DNA from: Scedosporium boydii
Lineage: Eukaryota; Ascomycota; Sordariomycetes; Microascales; Microascaceae
Length of the DNA: 64,000 bases
Direction of reading: 5' to 3'
Assembly: GCA_002221725.1 (NCBI GenBank)
Contig: NJFT01000014.1
Span: 1-64,000 of the forward strand
Shown here: one piece after another, positions 36,201 through 46,101 of the stretch
Position numbering within the stretch: position 1 is the stretch's first letter
How the letters are laid out: each line of letters starts with the position of its first letter
The notes under the pieces: model-generated
Databases searched by the model: none
Told to the model about the DNA's origin: nothing
Seen by the model: only the letters and a program-made list of their open reading frames with translations
Made by a program: the position numbers and the translations under genes

Positions 36201-38232
36201 GTGTCACGGCGCAAAATACGTACCTGGGTGTCTTTGCGGCCAATGAAATGGATCGTGCCATCCGAGTTAAACCTAGCCAAATCACCGGTCTTGTAGAAAT
36301 GGCTAACACTAGCGTGTCCTTTGGCCCAGTGCTGCGTCCAGCCGGGATCCTTGATGAAGTGCTTCGCCGTCTGCTCCGGATTGTTCAAGTACCCACGAGC
36401 GAGGATAGGCCCAGATATAAGGAGTTCACCCACAGCACCAATTGGGACGAGTCTGTTATGATTATCGGGCTGGACAATCCAGGCAAGCCCGCCAACACTC
36501 CGGCCAATATTTGCAGGATCGCTATCCGGGGTAAGATGGGGATCACCAGCTGCGGCGATAGAACACTCTGATGGGCCATATCCTGCATTGCCAATTAGTA
36601 ACGTTAACGCGCGGCAATGAGAGCCGAGTTGATTGTTCCTGCGACATACCGTTAACCAGCTGCAAATGTGCGGCCCACGTCTCGATGTCGGCCTTGTGAA
36701 GCTTCTCTCCTCCCAAAATCAATGTCTTAAGGCTAGGAACTTCGTAGGGTTTGACGAGTTTGACCAGCGATGGCGTGAGGAACGCCCAAGTGATTTGGTA
36801 GCTATTTATGATAGAGGCGAGCCCCTGTGTCATTGCCGCGCTATCGGGAGTGCAAACGCACGCACCAGAGATCAAAGAGGTCAGAATCTCCAGCACGCTC
36901 ACATCAAAACTATAAGATGCTAGCTGCATAACTCGGCTTCGCGGGCCCAGATTCGACTTAGCAGCATGCTGTAGTGCTCCGGAAAGAAAGGCTTTGTGGG
37001 TAATCAGGCAACCTTTGGGTTTACCGGTGGTCCCAGAGGTGAAGACGACGTAGAGTAAATTCTCGGGCGAAACACCAGTACGTGGTGAGGCGCCGAATTC
37101 TCGAAGGCAGTCGATCAATTTACCATCGATGATGATAGGTCTTACACCCATGCTCTCCCAGGATGCAGCGTGGTTCGAGTTGGTGAGGATATAGTCGCCG
37201 TTGAGTTGGCTCATAATTTCTCGCCTTCGGTTGGCGGGATTTGCCGGGTCGATAAATACCATTGCCCCGCCGGCTTTGATGACGCCCATCAGCGCGGCGA
37301 TGGCCCAGCATGACTTGTCGAAGCAGAGGGGTACCGTGGACTCTGGGCCGACACCTTGGGCAACTAGGTGGTGTGCAATCAGAGTAGAGATACGGTCAAG
37401 TGCTTCGTAAGTGAAAGAGCCATCCCAGGCGTCCACGGCCGTCGCAGTTGGCTGCATAGCAACCTGGCGCTGGAAGAGTATATGGGCGCAGCTATTGATA
37501 GTCTCTGGTGCTTGGGCCTTATTCCAAGTCCATAGCTATTTATTTGATATCCATGATCAGCTACAACCCACTATGTCGTAACTTGAAGGGCGTGATTCAT
37601 ATTGGAAAGGGGCTGGGGGATGGAACGGTCATAAATATTATATATACCTCTGCTTTGTCGTGGTCGCTGACGATATCGACCGAGGCCAGCGTCTTGTCTG
37701 GCGTTGACAAGATAAGATCCATAACATGGGCAAACGCAGCGGCCAATCTCTCTGCCTGCTTCCTATCGACAACGCCTTGGTCGAATTCCACGGCGCAGTC
37801 AAGGGATGTTTCTGGAAGATTGCAGACTAATCCGGTCATGTGGGGACCACCTATGGAGGTTGTGCAGCACGGATCACCGCTCTTGAAGACGGTTACCGTA
37901 TTCAGGAGAGGAGAGCGCTGCAAGTGCAAGGGATCAGCATCGACGGTTGAGGTTGAAGTACTTACCTGCTTCGTGCCACTCTGTACGTGTTGAAGCACCG
38001 AGGAAATCTTCGATGTCCAGTCAACGGATGCTTCGCAATTCTGCCATTTCTGGCTGTCATCGGTGATACTCAGCGATGGGAAAGAGATGCGTTCCTCTCC
38101 CGTATAGCTCCAAAGCACAATGGCCCAGGCGGTGTTTACAGTGACCGTGAGATCGAGTCCTTTGCTTCGACAGAAGCTGTAAACATGGCCCATCGGCCAA
38201 GTGCGAGGCGATCGACAGGTGCTGTACTCCAT
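21030..38232 (-). CDS. Tetramodular non-ribosomal peptide synthetase (cyclic tetrapeptide type)
   Basis: Nine exons placed by splice consensus: 37966-38232, 37648-37917, 36650-37535, 36224-36582, 31844-36134, 31421-31756, 28371-31324, 26522-28312 and 21030-26462. They total 16,587 nt, 5,528 residues, in frame throughout. Domain order is C*(half)-A1-T1-E1-C1-A2-T2-C2-A3-T3-C3-A4-T4-E4-CT. Each A domain activates an amino acid, T domains carry it on phosphopantetheine, C domains join residues, E domains invert stereochemistry, and the fungal CT domain cyclises and releases. No methyltransferase, thioesterase or reductase is present. Predicted stereochemistry is D-L-L-D. Length and first-module epimerase recall HTS1 (HC-toxin) and APS1 (apicidin), which as I recall them carry E only in module 1. 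All four T serines are present (GGDS). The start Met at 38232 gives a truncated starter C domain. Product not identified. Confidence 0.9.
27320..30530 (-). other. NRPS module 3: C2-A3-T3
   Basis: C2 starts with DIYPCTPLQEG and has an intact HHAVYDG. A3 has FTSGSTGKPKG, FDISNAD, NSYGPAE (formed across intron 28313-28370) and YKTGDLVRY, ending TGKRDR. Pocket residues read by position: D,I,A,T,S,G,S,V,L,K. T3 is QKGGDSIRA. No epimerase, so an L residue is expected. Confidence 0.8.
30660..34060 (-). other. NRPS module 2: C1-A2-T2
   Basis: C1 opens with DIYPCSPMQQ and has NHAIVDG at the HHxxxDG site, as expected of a C domain after an epimerase only in part: the first His is Asn. A2 carries an altered core, FSSGTTAKPKT in place of TSGTTGKPKG, but keeps YRTGDICRF and NGKLDR. 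Pocket residues read by position: D,V,H,T,S,G,G,V,T,K. Introns lie at 31757-31843 and 31325-31420; the second is 96 bp with no stop and reads through in frame. T2 is HIGGDSFGAM. No epimerase follows. Confidence 0.75.
34150..37510 (-). other. NRPS module 1: A1-T1-E1
   Basis: A1 has the core FTSGTTGKPKG, the A4 block FDVSVLE, NGYGPSE across an intron (36583-36649), YKTGDLARF and the closing SAKLDR lysine. The pocket residues read by motif position are D,V,L,S,I,G,G,I,A,K. T1 is LGLGGDSIS (Ser about residue 770). E1 has HHAIIDWVSW, FREGHGREPW, VGWFTAMYP and FDYLGQF, the full set of epimerase signatures, so residue 1 should be D. A second intron lies at 36135-36223, between A8 halves. Confidence 0.8.
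37648..38232 (-). other. NRPS starter half C domain (C*)
   Basis: Residues 1-179 match only the C-terminal lobe of a condensation domain (around TVNTAWAIVLWSYTG and TVTVFKSG). The N-terminal lobe with HHxxxDG is absent. Truncated starter C domains are common at the front of fungal cyclic-peptide synthetases and are thought to be non-catalytic. A 48-bp stop-free intron (37918-37965, GTAAGT..TTGCAG) lies inside. Confidence 0.75.
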
Positions 38233-38570
38233 GATGAAATGTCTTCAATGTATTAGGAGCTGTGCTGCTTGGAAGAATGAGCTGTAAATGCCCGAGTAAT
38301 TGTAAAGGTGGAACCGTTCTAATTTAGTGAGGAGTGCAAATGTGTTAGAGTAACAATTACCAGCGCCAAGGCTTTCAGATGCTATGAGAAGCTTCTTGAG
38401 GGATTGAAGGAGACATGGTGCAACGTCAAGTTTTTATCAGGACAATATAACTCTTCACAGTCCAGCTTTCCCCATCACGATATCAATTCACTCGTTGACA
38501 CTGGCTATATTTAGATTAACTAGATGCATGCCAGTAGGATTTAATTTAGTAACCACAGCTCGTATCATTT
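38233..38570. promoter_or_regulatory. NRPS upstream region
   Basis: 338 bp between the NRPS start and the possible small gene upstream. No clear TATA box or known regulator site was found by eye. Expected to hold the NRPS promoter from position alone. Confidence 0.4.
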
Positions 38571-39100
38571 CTAGTACGAGCTGCCGTCGGCCTTGAGGGA
38601 TTCTGGAAGGATCAAGACAGCTCGCATTTGATTTGAGGTGCGGTCGTCAGTGGCTGGGAGGGTGGTGCATGATGCCTTGCATATCTCTATCTTCACGTCG
38701 CTGGTTAGCATCAATCCCGTAAGATCTGCGCCTCTGTCATGAGTGGCATCTAAGCTTGTCGGGCCCTCTGTGGCAGTCGGCCCGTGGGGATGGGGCTTGG
38801 GTTTTAAGCCCTGGTGACAATGCAACCAGAGCTTCAAATACATAGTCAGAGTTTCCGGTTTTCCAGGGTCCAGCCACATTCTTTTCCACATTGAGACACC
38901 TGAAACAACATAAGAATTAGAGCTGACAGCAGAGCCCGGGCGCATTTCCGGCCCCCAACATCACGTAAGTGTACCGATTCGGAGCTGAAACGGATAATAG
39001 TAGTAACGAATCCTTGAATCCTTTCGTAATGTTGAATCCAATCGCCCATAACAGGAATCAAGAGACGTTCAGATGCAGGATCCTCCATCTGCCAGATCAC
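38571..39100 (-). CDS. Possible small hypothetical gene upstream of the NRPS
   Basis: Two minus-strand reading frames join in frame if an intron with GTGATG donor and TTGTTTCAG acceptor (38900-38964, 65 bp, a CTAAT-like branch site inside) is removed. The product would be about 154 residues, starting MIWQMEDP and ending LKADGSSY. It has no domain I recognise, no signal peptide and two Trp-rich patches. It lies where the missing N-terminal lobe of the NRPS starter C domain would be, but I see no HHxxxDG and no splice path joining it to the NRPS. It may be a real small gene, an unannotated exon or chance. Confidence 0.3.
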
Positions 39101-39257
39101 GGCATTGCCACAAGACCTCAGTGGTTGATGTGAGGTGGATAGAGGCTAGCACTTTACAGATGGCGTTCGGACATTGATAGATATAGATCACTTGATATGC
39201 ACGATGTCAAGGTTTAGACCTCCTTGCCTGCCTCCCGAAAAGCAATGATTAGATCTC
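39101..39257. promoter_or_regulatory. bANK gene upstream region
   Basis: 157 bp between the possible small gene and the start codon of the regulator. Holds no recognised motif. An ATCTCATGCA at the start codon is one base off the published tox-box but overlaps the ATG. Confidence 0.3.
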
Positions 39258-40513
39258 ATGCATACCATGCAGTCACCTACAGAATTTGTCCTTGGCAGAA
39301 ATTCTCGAGAGCTATCAAATATGGACACACCTCAATCCCCCAAACCCGCGATATCACAAACGAGTAGCCCAAGTCCGCCGGCTAGCAATAAGAGATCTGG
39401 ACGTCCACCCAACGAGGCTTACATCAAGCTCATGAGGCCCGACGAAGACTGGAGAACAATGGCCGACGCTGCTGAGCGGAGAAGGATACAAAATCGCCTA
39501 GCCCAGAGAGCATATCGTACGCGATCACCGTGGTGGTAAATTTTGTCCGTTTTCGTCAGCCACATAAAGTCTAACATTTTTAATAAGGGCGCAATCTACG
39601 CGAAAAGAATAGGGAGGTGGAAAAGCTAAAGAAGCAACTCCACAAACTTCAGGGGACGACAAAGCCCCAGAGGAGGGATCCCGCAAAATCAAATTCTACG
39701 GGGCCTGTTTTGTTTGAGTTAGACATGGACAACGGCGCAGATAGTGCCGAGTCTGGCTCGTCAGCGGGTTCGGAGGTGGCGCCCTGGGGGAGTTACTCAC
39801 TGTCCACAGCTATCGATCTGGTTGAGCCGAACGGACCCAGCGGTATGAATTTCATGTTTCTCGACTTTGCCACCGACTTAGATGGTTCGAGATCACAATC
39901 GTCAGGAATCCAGTCTAGCATCGATGCTATGGAATCGGAAGCAGCTAAAGTGACCAGTCGGAGCAACACGCCAAAAGGACATTCGCCTCATACCGCGTCA
40001 TTCGAATCGGAGCCAGAATTGATTACATCCTATCTTAGCACGCATCTTGGCACGCATCTTGGCACGGAGATTCAAGGGCCCCTCAGCTATTCCGGATCAA
40101 ATTCAGGCTCAATCGGCGAGTGCTTCTCGCTGGCTTATGCAAGCCCTGGACTTGCGCCTCTACCATCGCCACCTTTCCCACCATTACCCAGCATAGGGTC
40201 TCAATCTCCAGACCCTGACGCATCCATGAACCTGAGTTCGTTGGGTATCGAAACTCTGGGGGCGGACGCAGGCCCGCTCTGGTCACCTGACGCGGATGCT
40301 TCTCTGCTCCATTTTGCCGTGGCCGGGGGCGATATTGAAACCCTACGACTTCTGCTCAAGCACCAGCCTAACATGATAGAAATACGCGACTCTGATGGGT
40401 ACACGCCCATTCAACGCGCTATCATGATCAGACGCCCGGATATGGTAGCACTTCTCCTAGAACATCGGGAGGGTCTCGTTGATGGTGGAAGAAATTTGCT
40501 GGTGTGTACATAA
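39258..40513 (+). CDS. bANK transcription factor (basic region plus ankyrin repeats), TOXE/APS2 type
   Basis: Two exons, 39258-39516 and 39588-40513, around a 71-bp intron with a CTAAC branch site. The joined frame gives 394 residues. The basic DNA-binding region RRRIQNRLAQRAYRRN is completed exactly across the intron and followed by LREKNREVEKLKKQL, too short and irregular for a full leucine zipper. A Ser/Pro-rich middle follows. The last 73 residues form about two ankyrin repeats (LLHFAVAGGDIETLRLLL.. and TPIQRAIMIRRPDMVALLL). This layout is that of bANK regulators, known from TOXE (HC-toxin) and APS2 (apicidin), which activate their clusters. TOXE has four ankyrin repeats, so the C-terminus here is short. 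Divergent from the NRPS; a likely cluster-specific activator. Confidence 0.85.
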
Positions 40514-42626
40514 AGAGGAGAGGGAACGTTGAAAGAGGAGAATTTCGATATTATGGGCAGGGGTAGTAATGATATCAAAGGGAAGGTAGTTGAGCTTAGA
40601 GAGGTAATGACTGGCGGGCATGTAGGGAGAAGAAAACTAAGGTGTTATATCTGACGGACTAAGATTTTCAATTCTCTACAGCTTGGGTAATAATATATCC
40701 TAGCGTGCGTGCATTTTCGTATGGATGACGCGTATCGCCAACATTGTCACTCTCTGTCATTCCTCTTTTCTTGTTCTTTATGTTCGTCTTCTTCATCCTC
40801 GGGAATTTTTTTTTATTTAAACAAATATCGAGTATGGCGCCGGGAGAATAGCAATAACTCCTCACTTCTGAAGGGATGTATGTGATCATTCTCCGATGTC
40901 AGCGGATGGATCGCGGCGCGGACCCGATCAAACGTCACCAGATACATAAGTAACTGCTCTCTATTAGGCAAGGAAGAGAGTGCGCGTATGAGATGCAAAG
41001 GAGAAATGTGCATTTGGGAGTATATCCTGTTTGAGTTTCGAATACAAAGCTTAAGGATCAAGTGTATAATGCGTGGATTCTACCATCGAATCCGAGGGAG
41101 TAGGCAAGGCGGAATCTGATGTCTAAACAAACCACGACCTACGTCCTGTTGAAACGTGCTCGCCTGCCAAGAAACACATCTCTACGAACCATAAAACCCG
41201 CCCCCTCTCTTTTTCCTATCATCCTGTGGGCGCGTGCAGATACGAAGGTATGGGGCTGTGTATCCCGCATTCCTAGCCGAAGATGAGATCTCCCCTTTTC
41301 GAGATCTCGGCTTTGTCAGTCCCTGACTCGGACCGGACAAACATCTAGCCCGGATTTAAAGCAGAAAATCACGTGAAACCTAATCCAGAAATGGGAAATC
41401 TCTTCCTATTTTTAGATCAGAAAGTCACGTGTCGCTACCTCTGTTCTCTCTCAGATCAAAGGATCTTCATCATTCATTTTCCTCCCCTATTTTCGTGATA
41501 TGAAATCCTGGCTCAATTTCCCAGTTACCAATGTTTTCCTAAAATTTGCTTGATATTTTGTTCTTATGGATCTACGGTTTAATGCCGAGGGTACTTTGGA
41601 CAGCGGGACCGACTCCTAGAACTAGGAAAGTTTTATATATTGATTCAAGATGCACTAAACTCCTAGGAACTCTAATTGTTTTCAAGACGCGTTTTATTTC
41701 TTTTTTGTCTCATTTGACAAAATCGGCTGGACATCCTGCCCCTGCCAAGATGTAAGGTGCGCAGAAGGGCCAACGCTGCCCAACCCCTGCCTTGTGAAAC
41801 GCTGACTTGTATTTTTCGGTTGATCCCAACAGAATTGGTGAGCCCACATCGAACCAACACTCTCTCCAGATCCAATTTCTCCCCCTGCCAAGCAGTGGAT
41901 GAGGCTGTGCACGACGAAAGCAATCTAGATCGGCGACGCCACAGGGTATGACGCCTTAATATTCTTTCGTCCGCAGTATCACAGTCCTCCTTTTCCACGA
42001 CCGGGATCCTGACTGTATGATCTTTCTACATCGGAAGCGCTGTTAGTTCTCCCGCAATGCCACGCCATTTACGAAGTACGAAGTACGAGGTACGAGGCTC
42101 TGGAGTGGAGTCCATGAGGACGTAAGTGCACCGTAATTTTAGGCTGGGTTGATGTTTGCTGCATGGGGGCGCAGGCTCCCTTGTTGGTTTGACGATCATG
42201 CTCACTCCACCAAATCGAGATTTCATTGGTTGTATTACTGTGTTGTCTGATCCCGAAGGATTCGGGCTCATCTACGCCTCAAACATAGGTCGGGGCTGGA
42301 CTGCAGATATGGGGGCGGCGGGCGGCTAGTATTTCATTACTACAGTTACCCTGTTGTGTGAATTAAATGTGACAGAGGTCGAACGCGTTGCTGTTTTCCT
42401 GGCCGATCGAATCCTAACATATATCATCTCATCCTGCAGAATTCCTATTCCTACATTGTGTATTAGTTTCCTCGTCTCTTTTCTTCTTCGACTCTGCCCA
42501 ACGGTCCGACTTCCCATTCTCAAATCCGGTTGCTTCTGCCCTCTGCTGCTTCGAAACTCACCGCCGCCCAATTCTCGAAAGCGATTACATTTCTCTTTGA
42601 AGCTTCCATCCGCTCTTACGCCCGCC
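40514..42626. other. Intergenic, about 2.1 kb
   Basis: No gene recognised; the reading frames present look random and overlap in several frames. Two CACGTG E-boxes stand 56 bp apart (41370-41375 and 41426-41431). A GAGATC-rich inverted repeat lies at about 41284-41321 and a short (GAAGTAC)n-like repeat at 42071-42098. The last 300 bp is pyrimidine-rich and should be the promoter and leader of the RTA1-like gene. Confidence 0.5.
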
Positions 42627-43668
42627 ATGGTCGATCTATCATATTTACCCGAGCCTCTCCGCGACCCCAACAACTGCCAGAAGGATCTTATCCCCGGCTG
42701 GTCATACTCATATGGCTATCGACCAAGCTTGGTCGCCGGAATCATTTTTTGTGCCCTCTTTGGTATTGCGTTGTTGGGTCATGGTGTGCAAGTCGTTCGT
42801 TTTCGACGATGGACGTCGATTCTTCTTGCAATCGGAGCTTTGAGTATGGTTGTTCTTGCCTGACGTGCCAGTTGACCGCCCATCCAAGATGAAGCCGCTA
42901 ACACGTTTATTAACCATTCGTAGCCGAATTGATCGGATGGGGAGGCCGCACTTGGTCTGCTGAATGCCCATATAACCAGAATGCCTATCTCATCCAAATC
43001 ACCACGCTTATTATCGCGCCGGTGTTTTTCACGGCTGCTCTATATGTTTTGCTTGGCATCCTAATCAAGATATTTGGGAGACGGTCGAGTCTTCTTTCGG
43101 CAAGGATGTATACCATCGTATTTTTGACGTGCGATGTCATCTCCCTCGTGGTTCAAGTGAGTTATTTCCTTACAAGGCATTTCTCTTCGTCTGTGTCCTC
43201 AGAGCCGGTGACTAACGTGTGAATCCAAACTAATAGGCTGTCGGTGGCGCAATGGCATCCATGGCTTCAGGTGACAGAAAGGACCCCAAACTAGGCACCA
43301 ATATTATGATTGCAGGTGTAATCTTCCAACTAGCCGCCATGACTGCCTTCGCCGGTCTTGCGCTGGACTTCGTGCGCCGATCGCACCCGATGGGAATCAC
43401 AAGGCAATATCAACTTGCTCTCATCGGTTTATTCATCTCTCTTGGAGCCATATACGCCCGTAGCATATTCAGGGCAGTTGAGTTGTGCGAAGGGTGGACG
43501 GGATACCTGATGCAGAACGAAAGGTACTTCATTGGCTTAGATGGCTCTCTTATGGTCATCGCTGTTGGCATCTTCTTGGTACTCGATCCTTCTCGGCTCG
43601 TTCCCAAGGACACTCCCAAGCTCTCGAGGTCCAGTTCGATGGAACTAAAAGCTCCAGCGGCGTTTTAG
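42627..43668 (+). CDS. RTA1-like seven-helix membrane protein
   Basis: Three exons (42627-42843, 42924-43156, 43237-43668), in frame, 293 residues. The start is in a strong CCGCCATGG context. Hydrophobic helices are spaced as in the RTA1 family. Recognisable family features are YGYRPSLVAGIIF in helix 1, ELIGWGGR, the IIAPVFFTAALYVLLG stretch and DVISLVVQAVGG spanning the second intron. RTA1-like proteins (RTA1, RSB1 and relatives) sit in plasma or internal membranes and are linked to lipid translocation and resistance to toxic compounds. Placed between the regulator and the P450, it could give self-protection against the cluster product, but RTA1 genes are numerous in fungi and it may be a bystander. 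Confidence 0.85.
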
Positions 43669-44350
43669 CTCCTCTAAATATGGTTACAGAATCGAACCGG
43701 AATTCATATACTGAACTTTGGGTTTGAAGCAGCACATTGGACTTATGGACTCCACGGACTCTGTCGTATTTCGTAAATTGCGGCGCTTTGGTTCTTTTTG
43801 TTTTCGCTCCAATTAAGATCAATATTTATTAGGACCGGCATTGAGAAGCACTCTCATGGAACAGGCAATAGTACGTGATGTTCTAAAGAAACAATAAACG
43901 AAGATAGTGTAAATGCTTAAAACGGAAAGAAGTACGAGGGTAGAAGAAGAAGAATACATACATATATATATATATATATGAAAAGTCCACAGTAGGGCCT
44001 ATTTACAGAAGGCAAACGTCAAGACTGCTAAACTACAGCACTCAGCCGTGCATCATGTAATTTTCTTCCATCCGATAGTCTATAAAATCATTTCTTTTCG
44101 TCCTTTAAGCCTCTGTTTAAATGATGAAAAACATACAGAGCTGTTTGCAAATAGCCCAAAGAATTGGGAGCCTCGGAGGTACGAAAATATTGTCATCTCA
44201 TTTTCTTCGCCCTATCTTTCTATTACGACCAAAGAGTGGAGAGATAAGGGAGCAACGGGAAAAAAAAAAACAGAGAACAAACCCAAGGGGAAGGAAAAAA
44301 AAATCCAAATAGACCAAAAACATCAATCCCCAAAACCCCAAACCATTTGA
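43669..44350. other. Convergent intergenic region with TA microsatellite
   Basis: About 0.68 kb between two convergent genes. It contains a (TA)n run at about 43960-43980 and A-rich tracts near 44260-44320. No gene or RNA seen. Confidence 0.5.
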
Positions 44351-46101
44351 CTAGGAACTCTCACGCCTGGAAAACTGTAGCCAAGGCCCATTCTTCTGGC
44401 CTGCAATGTGGTCTCGGAGCTGATACTCATTCTCACGGTGTCGTCCATATTCACCATCCTTGGTGCCCCGCCCGAGATGTCCAAGCGGGCCATCAGCAAA
44501 CTTGAAATCGCCCAAAAACATCAATGTCGCCATCACGAGCGTTATTTCCGTGTAGGCAAGCCCCTTTCCAAGGCAACTTCGGATGCCGGTGGAAAAGGGG
44601 ATAAGAACGGACCTTGCGCGGTCGATGCTCTCGCGCGTGGCATGGGTCTCCAACCACCTCTCCGGTCTGTATGTGAACGGATCTGAGAAACACTGAGAAT
44701 TATGGTGGATGGCATAGGTACCAACACCAACCTCCATTCCGGCCGGAAGGAACTGCCCGTCGACAGTAGTGCCTGCGGATGATACGACCTCACGCACAAG
44801 GGCTGAACCGACAGCTGGAGACATGCGTAAGGCCTCATCGATGCAGGCACGCAGGTAGACGCATGACGACAAATTAGCGGCGGTGATATCGCTACGCGAA
44901 GATACCTTGGCTCGCACTTCCTCGGCAACCTTTGCGTATGCCACGGGGTTATCGGCGAGGTAGAACAGAACCGAGGCGATAGTGCAGGCCGAGGTGTCCG
45001 ACCCCGCGACGACGAGTGTCGTACTCTCACTCGCAATCTCATGAGGTTGGAACTCGCCCCCGGTTTCAGGGTCCCTGGCCAGCTCGAGCCTGGAGTATAC
45101 GTCCGAAAGCTTTTGCGGGGCTGTAGAGGTGGCACTGCGGGTCGCTGTCGTCTTTCCGTAGATACCACAGATATTACCTTTGCTCAATTCCATGCGGTCC
45201 TTCACCAGGCGCATGACGAAATTCAGAAAGCGGTTGCGCGCCCATATGGCTTCGGGAAATAGGTGTTTGTCTAACCTGAGCCATGACAAGCCGGGAAACT
45301 GAACGAGAGCCGCCATGCGTACGTTGTTCTTTTCGATCATCTCGGGCACGTAGCGGAAGCGCTCATCTCCGAGGAGATCGTAGTGGGCACCAAAGATGAT
45401 GTCGGCCATCATGTCAAAGGAGAGATAGTTACACCACTTCGACATGTTGAGAGGTTCGCTCCACGCCCCGCAATTCTCCGGTAGGATAATACGGCAAAAT
45501 TTGTCAACGTGGGCGGCAATCCTTGGCTCATACTCGCGCTGAGCTTGGCCGGAGAAGCCCTGGGCCATGATGCGACGACGACGCAAATGGTCCTTGCCTC
45601 CGCGGTGGGTGAATGTGTTGGCCGCCTGGTGGCTCATGATATCGTAGTGCTTGCTCTTGAGAAATTTAGAATGAGACCTGGCACCGTAGATGTCCCGTAT
45701 GCCGGCCGGTGTATTGACCAAGAGCTGGTTTGGGCCATAACGAACGCAGTCGCCTAATCACGTATGATACAACCTCTGTCAGCCACTACCGTGAAACAAA
45801 TTTGCTTAACAAGTCACCGACCATATTTTTCATGACATTTCCACATGTCAAGGTGGATGTCTCCCTTCCATGCATGGTAGGAAGCGCGAGCAAATGTAAA
45901 TTTGGAAATAAAAGGGCCAGGATACTTGGCGAGAGGATGGAAAAAGGCTAAGTAGATTGCCTTGACAAGTATCTAAGTGACGAACGACTATTAGCATACT
46001 TGCTTCCCGATTACCACTACTTATATTAGCATTCTAATAAAATGCATGTCACTTACATAGAGTAATGCGGCGGTCGCCGGCCCGAGAAGAATGAAGTACA
46101 T
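44351..46101 (-). CDS. Cytochrome P450 monooxygenase
   Basis: Three exons: 46057-46101 (15 codons), 45822-45972 and 44351-45753, 532 residues in frame. The N-terminal hydrophobic helix ([15 protein letters not shown] then [10 protein letters not shown]) is an ER anchor, followed by the proline hinge HPLAKYPGP. The I-helix oxygen motif is AGSDTS, the ExxR is EALR, the aromatic motif is YRPERW, and the heme loop [10 protein letters not shown] holds Cys459. The second intron has a weak GTCGGT donor, chosen because it alone keeps [11 protein letters not shown] intact. Convergent with the RTA1-like gene and divergent from the aminotransferase gene. Likely oxidises the peptide or a precursor side chain. 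Substrate unknown. Confidence 0.88.

Noticed and set aside
21030..38232. Reading the NRPS as a siderophore synthetase because a SIT transporter is nearby
   Set aside because: Siderophore NRPSs have few A domains and terminal T-C repeats; this enzyme has four complete modules with two epimerases and a CT domain.
41546..42271. Overlapping frames in the bANK/RTA1 spacer
   Set aside because: Short, on both strands, with no domain and no splice path to a longer protein.
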